From NCBI GenBank assembly GCA_013327885.1, contig JABUMY010000025.1, forward strand, positions 1-36,462: 36,462 nt of DNA, given 5' to 3'. Under the pieces are notes generated by a model. It was not told the DNA's origin. It saw only the letters and a list, made by a program, of their open reading frames with translations, and did not search any database. The DNA comes from Flavisolibacter longurius (lineage in GTDB: Bacteria > Bacteroidota > Bacteroidia > Chitinophagales > Chitinophagaceae). This document shows positions 1-7,278 of the stretch, one piece after another (position 1 is the stretch's first letter; the number at the start of each line of letters is the position of its first letter). The position numbers were made by a program, and so were the translations under genes.

Positions 1-127
1 ATAAAAACCACTTTGCCCTGAAAAAAGAACTGACCATCCTGCAGGTGAGGTATGGGTTAAAAGCCATCAAAAAACACCTGCATACCCGAAAAAACAACAA
101 AATCGCTGCGTAAGTTCAGTTATTAAA
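1..127. repeat. Left copy of exact 127-bp terminal inverted repeat
   Basis: Positions 1-127 are the exact reverse complement of 36336-36462, and the two copies diverge at the next base. Most of the repeat is the 3' end of a transposase-like reading frame plus 14 bp after its stop. An exact 127-bp overlap at both ends equals a common maximum k-mer size of de Bruijn assemblers. I therefore infer that the contig was cut where two IS copies collapse into one graph edge. Confidence 0.9.
3..113 (+). pseudogene. C-terminal 36 codons of a transposase-like protein, cut by the window edge
   Basis: An open frame enters from the left edge and stops with TAA at 111-113. The tail is basic and ends in RKNNKIAA. 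It is identical to the copy at the right edge and lies close to a sharp repeat boundary, which is the layout of the end of an insertion sequence. The family cannot be assigned from 36 residues because no catalytic DDE motif is in view. It is partial because of the window boundary, not necessarily broken in the genome. Confidence 0.6.
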
Positions 128-136
128 ACGCACCGG

Positions 137-973
137 TTATTTTAAAAAGAAAATCAAAATTGAAAGTAGAATTACAACAACAATAGCAATAGCTTTCTTC
201 GAAGAAATGAATGGCCGCTTTCGTTTAGAAGTCATTTCACCCCTTATTAAATACATAGAATAGTTATCTCTGGTTACATTAGAGCAGTAAGTGTGAAAAA
301 ACTTTGCCTTATCTTTTTTATTGTCGTCAGATAGAATTTCATTGATTATATCATGATTGACCTGTTCTAAAAAGCCATCAGAACATAACAGCAAATAATC
401 ACCCGTCTCAAAGTTTGTAATTTCATGATACTCTGCCATACTGTTATAATTCAATGCGTTCAGGCTTCTTGTGATAACATTGCGTTGCGGATGCCGCCTG
501 GCTTCTTCTTCCGTTAACTCACCTTGACTTACCAGTTCGCTAACAATGGAATGGTCTTTACTCTGCCAAAGTATTTTTCCATTCCGGATATGATGTATGC
601 GTGAATCGCCACACCAGGCAGCTATAACAGAGTTTTGTCCCAAATAAACCAAAGCAACAGTTGTACTCATACGCTTCGCATCTGTATCGTTGGCGGTATA
701 ATCAGCCAGCTTTGCATTTGCATAATGAATACTTTTCTGAATACGGTCACCAAGGATTGTGTTAGGAAAAGATTGCCTGCTTAAGGACTCAGGTATAGCA
801 CGGCAAACAATCTCACTGGCTACTTCTCCTTTTTTTTCTCCGCCAACGCCATCACAAACAATGAAAAGCCTGTCATTTAACGTTGCTGATCCTTTGGGCG
901 GAAAAATATTATCTTCATTATTTGCCCGTCTTCCCATCTCATTAAGGCAAAATATCTCTGTTGCAGCAATCAA
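137..973 (-). CDS. PP2C-family Ser/Thr protein phosphatase with C-terminal membrane anchor (PppA-like)
   Basis: This is a metal-dependent PPM/PP2C phosphatase of 278 residues. The metal-binding motifs are visible in order: NNEDN (Asp21), CDGVGG (Asp41), GDSR (122-125), CSDGF (Asp199) and RDNYS (Asp236). The second helix carries the usual GELTEEEARRHPQRNVITRS stretch. A basic segment (KRKRP) precedes one hydrophobic helix at 258-277, so the catalytic domain is probably cytoplasmic and tail-anchored. Most T6SS PppA proteins are soluble, so the anchor is a difference. It is the last gene of the minus-strand T6SS block, near the kinase (1586-3799) and FHA protein (3916-4617). By analogy with Pseudomonas PppA it would dephosphorylate the FHA partner or the kinase and turn secretion down. 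The family is certain; the T6SS role is inferred from context. Confidence 0.93.
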   Translation of the reverse strand: MIAATEIFCLNEMGRRANNEDNIFPPKGSATLNDRLFIVCDGVGGEKKGEVASEIVCRAIPESLSRQSFPNTILGDRIQKSIHYANAKLADYTANDTDAKRMSTTVALVYLGQNSVIAAWCGDSRIHHIRNGKILWQSKDHSIVSELVSQGELTEEEARRHPQRNVITRSLNALNYNSMAEYHEITNFETGDYLLLCSDGFLEQVNHDIINEILSDDNKKDKAKFFHTYCSNVTRDNYSMYLIRGEMTSKRKRPFISSKKAIAIVVVILLSILIFFLK

Positions 974-1108
974 TGGATAATGTTTGAAGCGTTATTGATT
1001 TAGATTTCCGAGCATTTTCAATTGGGCAGCTTGCTGGCTTTCATCCTTGCAATATGGAAAGACTTTCAATCGCCCACGGAAAAGTGAAACTTCACTTTTG
1101 CATCTTGC

Positions 1109-1558
1109 TTATCGTTGTTTCTGATTGTTTGATCCTGTTTCTGAACTTTGTTTTGGCTGAATAATTTCCAGGAAATCCGTTTTAAAGTTTATAGCAAAAA
1201 GCGTATCCTTTTGCCTTATCATTTCTCTTGTTACTTTAATATAATGCTCAATTCTTTCTCCAGTAGAATCTGCTTCTTCAAACGTTAATTTTCGAACGCC
1301 GGGTTTTAACTGAACCGTCTTTTTTTGCTCCTTTTCAACTTTCCCAAAATCTTTATTATCTACTTTGAGGTAAAAATTGTGGTTTGCCTGAAGGATTACA
1401 GTCAATGGAGAGGCTTCTCTTCTAGGAGGAGTTACAATTGGTCTTGGATTTGGCCTGTCCTGACTGGGAGTATTCGATTGTGCTGCCGGTACAGGTTGTG
1501 CGAAACAAGCAAAAAAAGAAAATTTCAAAAACAGTATGATAAAAAATTGCTTTGCCAT
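1109..1558 (-). CDS. Small secreted protein with PEGA-like beta domain
   Basis: The 149-residue protein starts with a clear export signal (hydrophobic 5-19, ending ACFAQ). A Cys at 18 leaves a lipoprotein possible but not typical. A Pro-rich stretch follows, then a beta-rich domain at about 50-120 with NHNFYLKVDNKDFG and VQLKPGVRKLTF, which resembles the PEGA pattern of short surface beta domains. The gene lies 27 bp after the kinase/FGE gene and before the phosphatase, so it is probably co-transcribed with the phospho-switch. It may be a periplasmic partner of the kinase's outer domain. It could instead be the lipoprotein component TssQ of subtype-iii systems; I cannot decide. No catalytic motif is seen. 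Confidence 0.7.
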   Translation of the reverse strand: MAKQFFIILFLKFSFFACFAQPVPAAQSNTPSQDRPNPRPIVTPPRREASPLTVILQANHNFYLKVDNKDFGKVEKEQKKTVQLKPGVRKLTFEEADSTGERIEHYIKVTREMIRQKDTLFAINFKTDFLEIIQPKQSSETGSNNQKQR

Positions 1559-1585
1559 AGAAGAATCGATTTAGATATACCAAAT

Positions 1586-2332
1586 TCAATTGCGCACCCG
1601 GCAAACTCTAAAACCAAGATTTCCACCGGTGGTACTCTCGTTGTACCCATAGCGATAAGTAGTGGTACAATATTCTTTGGAAGCTCCACTAGCACCTCCC
1701 CTAGCTACTTTCGCATTACTTGCAGTACTATTCACCGGATTGTTTACGGGGCTGATTGTATAATAGTCTGCATCATAAAAGTCATCACACCATTCTGATG
1801 CGTTCCCACACATATCATATAGACTCAATTGATTCGGCTTTTTTTGCCCTACCTTTTGAACAAATCCGCCTGCATTGTCATTATACCACGCAACTTCATC
1901 GATGTTGTTGCTTCCACTAAAGGCAAACGCTTCTCCCCCCCTGCCACCCTTCGATGCATACTCCCACTCCGCCTCAGTTGGTAACCTGTAATTTTTACCT
2001 GTTTTGTTGGAAAGCCACCGGCAGTATTCATTTGCATCGGTCCAACTTACATGTACAACTGGTAAACTATCCCTCGTTGAATCAATTGGGTTGCCTTGTG
2101 TATCATATCTCCAGTTTACTTTTGCACGGTTCCATTCTGTACCCGTATATACCAAGCTAAACTGGCTCCGCTCTGCTGTTGTCACATAATTTGTTTCTTC
2201 GATAAACTGGCGAAACTGACCTACTGTTATTTCGTACTTTCCTAATTCAAAGCTGTCAAGGCTAACTTCATGTGCGTTTGCAGCACTATTCCCATGCCTT
2301 TCTCCCATAACAAATGTGCCGCCTGCAACAGG
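1586..2332 (-). other. Periplasmic FGE/SUMF1-like sensory domain of the kinase
   Basis: This is the domain segment, residues about 490-735, beyond the single membrane helix. GGTFVMG opens it, followed by the QFRQFIEETNY helix, VSWTDANEYCRWLS, RLPTEAEWEYA, the GNASEWC turn, and the terminal GFRVCRVRN. These are standard landmarks of the formylglycine-generating-enzyme fold family, which also includes non-enzymatic binding members. The region corresponding to the active-site cysteines shows a single Cys (KEYC), so enzyme activity is doubtful. Confidence 0.85.
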
Positions 2333-3799
2333 TTCAACCGGAGGTTCTTTGAAAGATGGCGGCGGGGGCTTCTGCTCTGTAACGGGTCCAGGCATTGTAG
2401 TTTCGGGAGCAGACGGCGATTTCATCAATGGATTGGCGACGAAAATTGCGAAAATCAGTAACGCCGCAATTGAAAGAATCACAATTTTTACTACCGGCTT
2501 TTTTTCCTTATTTCTTGAAGTGGTCTCCTTTAATTTCTTTTTCCAAAGTGTATCATAATCATTTTCTTCAATTGGCTTAACGATGCTTTTATGCAATACT
2601 TGTGTCTGCCCCTCGCTCACATCTACCTGCTCTAAAACTTGCCTCTCATCAATTTCAGTCTTTGCAAACTGTGGAAGCGCTTGTGTATTTTCATATTGGT
2701 CCCCAAACGGCTGATTCTCGTCTGTTTCTTCAGCTAACGATTCTTTGTGCTCATCGGCTATCAAAATAACATTTGTTTCGGCCTCTTCCGGCTCAACGAT
2801 GATGTTTGTATCCTGTTCGGTGACCTCCGAAGGAGGTAATAGCGTTTGGGTGTTACCCTCTTCTGACTCCTCTTCTTCGGCTAATACGCCAGAAACCATC
2901 GTACTAATTTTATCAGAACTGTCTTGCTGCAGGTTGGGAAGATTTTTATCAAATGTTTCTTCCCCGCTTAATAACGGTATTAATAAAAGCGCATTCTGCA
3001 CACGATCCGGCGCATACTTTACAAGACATCTTTTGACCACCTCTCTGTATTTGGGTGGTAACGATTCTGCCTTCTCAAAAGGAATATCACTCAAAATATT
3101 TGACATTACCTGTTCAGCACTTATGCCTCCGCTTCTACTGCCAAACATTGATTGATGACAAATCACTTCATAAACCAGCAATCCAAAACTCCACAAATCC
3201 ATATTGGTTGCAATGCGGGCATTGATACCGTACTTCTTTGGATTAAATTGCTCTGGAGCCATGTATTCAATGGTCCCAAGCAGGGCACTTGAGTTTGCCT
3301 CTTCAGCGTCCACAACCTTGCTGATACCAAAATCAGTAATTTTAGCAATGGGTTCATCTTCCACAATTTTCACAAGAATGTTTTGAGGCTTCAGGTCCCT
3401 GTGTACAATGCCATGCCTATGCAAATAGGCTAAACCTTTCAAAATATCAATAAGCAGTTTGTCAGTATACTGTGGATTTTTTTTGATGTACGTTTTGATG
3501 TCGCCCGCATCAATATATTCCATGATGCCAACTTCCATTTGTTCCGGTTCATCCAAAACGTTTTTGTAACTCAGTAAAGCAACATCATAGTACTTACAAA
3601 GGTTTACATGTTCAAATCGAATTACCTTTTTTATTTCATTTAGTACCTGGTATTTTTCAGAAGCTTTCGCCGTGAAAAATTTCAGCGCTACAGTACGCTC
3701 AAGTAAAACATCATTGGCCTTGTAAACTTTTGAAAAGCCCCCCTTCCCCAGAAGATCCTTTTTCGGATCAAATACATATCGTGTTTGAAAGTCCATCAC
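1586..3799 (-). CDS. Transmembrane Ser/Thr protein kinase fused to periplasmic SUMF1/FGE-like domain (PpkA/TagR-like)
   Basis: This 737-residue protein has three parts. Residues 8-280 are a Hanks-type kinase with GKGGFSKVYKA, Lys40 in VALK, Glu55, HRDLKPQN (133-140), DFG (156-158) and APE (181-183); all catalytic residues are present. Residues 285-430 are an acidic linker with five T-x-x-(L/I) sites (T317, T331, T342, T372, T399). A membrane helix lies at 436-456, then a Pro-rich spacer. Residues 490-735 form an FGE/SUMF1-type domain (GGTFVMG, RLPTEAEWEYA, GNASEWC, FRVCRVRN). A catalytic cysteine pair is not seen, so it is more likely a binding or sensing domain. In Pseudomonas the separate periplasmic protein TagR, with this fold, activates the kinase PpkA. 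The start could also be the second Met. Confidence 0.93.
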   Translation of the reverse strand: MMDFQTRYVFDPKKDLLGKGGFSKVYKANDVLLERTVALKFFTAKASEKYQVLNEIKKVIRFEHVNLCKYYDVALLSYKNVLDEPEQMEVGIMEYIDAGDIKTYIKKNPQYTDKLLIDILKGLAYLHRHGIVHRDLKPQNILVKIVEDEPIAKITDFGISKVVDAEEANSSALLGTIEYMAPEQFNPKKYGINARIATNMDLWSFGLLVYEVICHQSMFGSRSGGISAEQVMSNILSDIPFEKAESLPPKYREVVKRCLVKYAPDRVQNALLLIPLLSGEETFDKNLPNLQQDSSDKISTMVSGVLAEEEESEEGNTQTLLPPSEVTEQDTNIIVEPEEAETNVILIADEHKESLAEETDENQPFGDQYENTQALPQFAKTEIDERQVLEQVDVSEGQTQVLHKSIVKPIEENDYDTLWKKKLKETTSRNKEKKPVVKIVILSIAALLIFAIFVANPLMKSPSAPETTMPGPVTEQKPPPPSFKEPPVEPVAGGTFVMGERHGNSAANAHEVSLDSFELGKYEITVGQFRQFIEETNYVTTAERSQFSLVYTGTEWNRAKVNWRYDTQGNPIDSTRDSLPVVHVSWTDANEYCRWLSNKTGKNYRLPTEAEWEYASKGGRGGEAFAFSGSNNIDEVAWYNDNAGGFVQKVGQKKPNQLSLYDMCGNASEWCDDFYDADYYTISPVNNPVNSTASNAKVARGGASGASKEYCTTTYRYGYNESTTGGNLGFRVCRVRN

Positions 3800-3915
3800 G
3801 GTTGTTTTTTAATTTGTTTGCAGAAAGGGTGCGAAAAGGTGCCATCGGCGATTTACTGATCACCAAAACACATCATTTACAAGAAGGGTCGGAAAGCCTA
3901 TTCAAAAAGACTTTT

Positions 3916-4617
3916 CTATTTTATGTCTATGGTGCGAATAAAATCAGTATTCATTACCTCCACTACCTCCGCAGAGATACTTCCTTCGTCTTTCCTGATT
4001 CTGAAAACCAATTTGGTTGAACCGATTTGGATGGTATCATTTTCCTGCAAAGAACAAAACTGGTTTATTCGTGTTTCCTTTCCGTTCAAGTAGATTCCGT
4101 TTACGCTTGGCTTACTGCCGTCACCATCGTACAATACAAATTGAAGGTGCTCATTATTTCTTTTCGCCTTAATAAAAGCATGTGTTCGACTAACAAATGG
4201 GTCGTCCGAAAGCACAATCCAATTGGCATCCTCTTCTTTCTTTTTCCGGCCAATGAAATTTATTCCTTCAAACAAAGAGAATGTTTCTGTTTTTCGATTT
4301 TCTGTATGTACGATCAGCCAACCAACCAATGATTTTTTATCTGGCTCTGCGGAAACTTTGGGCTCTGCTTGCACAGCAGGTTCAGAAAATTGCTTGTTGA
4401 AAGCGCTTTTTTTGGCTGCAATTTCTTCCAAAAGAATTTTTTTGACTTTGTTCAATTTTTCCAGGTTCTGCTGCTGAATTTTTTCAATTACCTTGTTGGG
4501 TGCGTTTGAATACAGCATTTGAAAGTAGTTAAATCGCTCTTTGTACCTGGCAATAACGGCCTCCTCCGTTATTGGTTCTTTTAACCCTATAAAATCCAAT
4601 GCATCTGCTTTTTCCAT
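3916..4617 (-). CDS. FHA-domain protein with helical J-like N-terminus (Fha-like T6SS regulator)
   Basis: The protein has 233 residues. Residues 1-66 form a helical, J-domain-like segment (DALDFIGL, then long charged helices). Residues about 98-206 are a forkhead-associated domain with all landmark residues: GR (123-124), SRTH (143-146), NG (173-174) and NG (178-179). FHA domains bind phosphothreonine, best with Ile or Leu at +3 or Asp at +3. The gene lies directly upstream of the kinase whose linker carries five T-x-x-(I/L) sites. By analogy with Pseudomonas Fha1 it should be the phospho-dependent switch that promotes T6SS assembly. No membrane segment is present, so it is cytoplasmic. The neighbouring transglycosylase ends 120 bp upstream. 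Confidence 0.92.
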   Translation of the reverse strand: MEKADALDFIGLKEPITEEAVIARYKERFNYFQMLYSNAPNKVIEKIQQQNLEKLNKVKKILLEEIAAKKSAFNKQFSEPAVQAEPKVSAEPDKKSLVGWLIVHTENRKTETFSLFEGINFIGRKKKEEDANWIVLSDDPFVSRTHAFIKAKRNNEHLQFVLYDGDGSKPSVNGIYLNGKETRINQFCSLQENDTIQIGSTKLVFRIRKDEGSISAEVVEVMNTDFIRTIDIK

Positions 4618-4737
4618 GGTGCTTAGTGTAGTATGTTTCTACACTAAAAGTTAGTGAAATCCAAACATATATAAAAAGTATAGCAGCTATTTCTTTGTTG
4701 CGAACGAGCCGCTTCAGCATTTCAATATTCCAAGTGC

Positions 4738-5862
4738 TCAGTTTTGAACACGTAAAACCACCGGCTCTTTGTTTTTCAAGGACTTCAGCGGAATTCCCTG
4801 TTCACTCTCTTTGTCGTATAAAATCACATTATCGGTATCAAAACCCAAATCAATAAATACCCGATCGTCCACAACCCATCCTTTTCCCTGGATTATCGAA
4901 CCTTCCCGTTGATAGCCGTTTAACGTTTGTAAATCATCCTGAAGTTTTATCTGTATGGCATCACCATCTTTAAATTCCGGGTATTTACCTATAATCTGTG
5001 CGCTGATGAGCTTTGCTGCTTTTCTAAATTTTTCATTTTTTTGATTCCGGAGCTCTTTCTCTGTTGGTTTTTGTATACTTTTTATAGCCGCATCTTCTGG
5101 GCCCGTGTTGGCATCTACCTTCGCGGTATAGGTTAATTTACTAAATGCTGCCTGGTCTTCTATTATTTTTTCCGGTTGGGCATCCTGTGCAACTACTTTT
5201 GGATTAAAATAGTTCTGTTGAAAATTCTTTATATACAATTCAGGAAACTCAAATAATTCTTTAATGGCTATTATTTTATAAACATAAACAGCCGTTTCAG
5301 GGTTGAGCTGCATAGAAAAATAGTTATTGCTGCCTGCTTTAATTTTATCGTAAAGCCGTCCTATGCCATAATTATAGGCCGCAGCAGTCATCACCCAGGA
5401 AGAGATCCTATAATCACGCTTGATTGCTTTGAATGTCCGGGCCAGTTCACGCATTGCTGCTATCGTTGACTTATAAATATCATTTCGTTCGTCCATGGAT
5501 GCATTAACGATGAGGCCCCAATCTGTTGCGGTGGCTGGCATCAATTGCCAAAATCCCTGTGCGCCTGCCTTGGAAGTTGCATTTTTAAAACCACTTTCTA
5601 CTATGGGAATGTATTTAAGATCATCTGGCATATTGCTCTTGCGCAACATGTATTCTATCATTGGAAAGTAGCGTTTTGCATCCCTTCGCAGACTGGGAAG
5701 ATTTGCGTAAGGAATCTGTTGTTTAATAACACTCATTAACTTTTTTGCTACGAACGAGTTTTCAACAGGTATTCGTTCTCCACAAAAAGTAATGTCTCTG
5801 GCAGCAGTTGTCAGAAATAGTAAGTTCGAAACAATCCCAATAAAAAAAACAATTCGCTTCAT
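4738..5862 (-). CDS. Periplasmic lytic murein transglycosylase (SLT/MltD-like)
   Basis: The enzyme has 374 residues from the Met at 5862. I chose this start over the in-frame Met nine codons upstream because it opens directly into a signal peptide (MKRIVFFIGIVSNLLFL). The SLT domain shows YIPIVESGF with the catalytic Glu (about residue 89), AQGFWQLMPATA, and AAAYNYGIGR further on. It cleaves the glycan strands of peptidoglycan. LysM repeats, usual in MltD, are absent; the C-terminal ~70 residues form a separate beta-rich domain with no assignment. Placed inside the T6SS block, it may open the cell wall locally for the envelope complex, as housekeeping MltE does for the T6SS of enteroaggregative E. 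coli. Confidence 0.9.
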   Translation of the reverse strand: MKRIVFFIGIVSNLLFLTTAARDITFCGERIPVENSFVAKKLMSVIKQQIPYANLPSLRRDAKRYFPMIEYMLRKSNMPDDLKYIPIVESGFKNATSKAGAQGFWQLMPATATDWGLIVNASMDERNDIYKSTIAAMRELARTFKAIKRDYRISSWVMTAAAYNYGIGRLYDKIKAGSNNYFSMQLNPETAVYVYKIIAIKELFEFPELYIKNFQQNYFNPKVVAQDAQPEKIIEDQAAFSKLTYTAKVDANTGPEDAAIKSIQKPTEKELRNQKNEKFRKAAKLISAQIIGKYPEFKDGDAIQIKLQDDLQTLNGYQREGSIIQGKGWVVDDRVFIDLGFDTDNVILYDKESEQGIPLKSLKNKEPVVLRVQN

Positions 5863-5998
5863 AAAAGTTGTTTCTGGAAATGTCAACATTATTGATACAG
5901 CTTTAATCTACTGTTTGCAACAGAATTAGTAGGCCTTTTGTTTTGTAACCAACGTGTACCTAATAAAAGAACTGTATGTAACAACTGCTTTTTATATG

Positions 5999-7207
5999 CT
6001 AGTTTCTGGCTGAATCATTTCTCCTTCTTTTTTGTATTTCAGCGATTTTGTCTTTGGGGAACCTCCGTTCGGGGAATAATGTTGATGCTTTCTTATATTC
6101 ATGAATAGCCGCCTCAAAGTCTGCCATATTCATTGCTTTTGCAGCCAAGAGCTTCGCTTTCGACAGTACGCTGTAATACTCCGTTTCTTTTTTCCTGTAA
6201 TCTTCCTGTTTTTGTAATGCTTCATTTACGTTTTGAATCTTTTTACTCAGCCCGGGTTCTTTAGCGTTTAAATTGAGTGCTGCTCCGTAATGTGCCTTTG
6301 CCTTCTCCCAATCCCGTATTTGCGCTGCCTCATCACCAGCTTCAACGGATTGCTTGTATTTTATTTCGGCTTCCAACTTCAGTGAAGTTTCATATGCCCT
6401 TTGGTTTGTTTTTGCAAAGGTTTCCGGATCAATAATCCGTGCAGTTTCATAAAGCTCCCTAGCGTCACCATATTTTTTTGCTTCACTGGCTTCTTGTGCA
6501 TTTTTAATACTTTCTCTGTACGCCGGGCCACTTACCTCTTCCGCTTTCACAGTAGCTTCGTCCTTTCCCGGTAGAATTTTATGTGCCTCCTTGTACGCAT
6601 CCCAGGCTTCTTTGTATTTCTTTTCAGACAAAAAGTTGTCTCCTTTTTTGACCAGATCTGAATACTGCTTCTGCAACTGATCCTGGATGCTTGCAATACG
6701 ATTTTCCACCAAACCAACCTTACCGACCTCTACTTCTTCTAATAGCCGAACAAACATGGGCAAAGCCTCAGCCAAATCACCATTATTATACAATGCATCC
6801 GCCTTTGCAAATATTTCGTTCGCTTTACCCTCTTTGGCTTTCACATGTTCTTTTAACTTCTTTAAATTGGACCAATCCACTACCATCTGTGATTCTGTCA
6901 CTGACTCCACATAAACCAAAATAAAGCTATGTTTACGCTGACCTTCATCCACTATCAGCTTCTTTGGTTTAGCCTCTTTTTGTAAGGCTTTCACAGTTAA
7001 AGATTTTTTCGTACCTCCCAATTCGTAGGCACCCTCACCATCAATTATTTTCCCTGTGCTTTTTTTATCGTTAAATCTTAATTCAACTAAAGCGTTTGTG
7101 CTGACGAAGATTGTGTCATTGCGGATATTCTGCGCTGACACTGCTGTATAAACAAGGCTTGCAAGGAAATACAGCAAAACCATGATTGTATATTTTACTT
7201 TCATCAC
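5999..7207 (-). CDS. Periplasmic TPR protein with N-terminal PEGA-like beta domain
   Basis: The 402-residue protein has a signal peptide (residues 1-25, ending AVSAQ), a short beta-rich domain at about 30-105 resembling the one in the small secreted protein at 1109-1558, and four to five TPR-type helical repeats at about 135-395 (for example GDNFLSEKKYKEAWDAYKEA and GDEAAQIRDWEKAKAHYGAA). TPRs are protein-binding scaffolds. The gene sits between the PKD-domain protein and the transglycosylase, apparently in the same transcription unit. It is likely part of the periplasmic side of the subtype-iii envelope complex, possibly replacing TssQ or TssR, which I do not otherwise see. The role is inferred from location only. 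Confidence 0.8.
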   Translation of the reverse strand: MMKVKYTIMVLLYFLASLVYTAVSAQNIRNDTIFVSTNALVELRFNDKKSTGKIIDGEGAYELGGTKKSLTVKALQKEAKPKKLIVDEGQRKHSFILVYVESVTESQMVVDWSNLKKLKEHVKAKEGKANEIFAKADALYNNGDLAEALPMFVRLLEEVEVGKVGLVENRIASIQDQLQKQYSDLVKKGDNFLSEKKYKEAWDAYKEAHKILPGKDEATVKAEEVSGPAYRESIKNAQEASEAKKYGDARELYETARIIDPETFAKTNQRAYETSLKLEAEIKYKQSVEAGDEAAQIRDWEKAKAHYGAALNLNAKEPGLSKKIQNVNEALQKQEDYRKKETEYYSVLSKAKLLAAKAMNMADFEAAIHEYKKASTLFPERRFPKDKIAEIQKRRRNDSARN

Positions 7208-7278
7208 GTTAGATTAAAAATAGTGCCTCAGCTTGTTGCTGCGACAGATATTATTTGAAGAATCTTAGTCCCCCATCA

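Noticed and set aside
1325-1798. 157-codon plus-strand frame across the small secreted gene and kinase end
   Set aside because: It covers two genes antisense, is Ser/Ile/Cys-rich and has no recognisable pattern.
1586-2332. True formylglycine-generating enzyme for sulfatases
   Set aside because: No sulfatase gene nearby, no visible catalytic cysteine pair, and fusion to a kinase; a sensory role fits better.
4529-4720. 63-codon minus-strand frame between transglycosylase and FHA gene
   Set aside because: Overlaps the FHA start in another frame and shows only one weak hydrophobic stretch; not supported as a gene.
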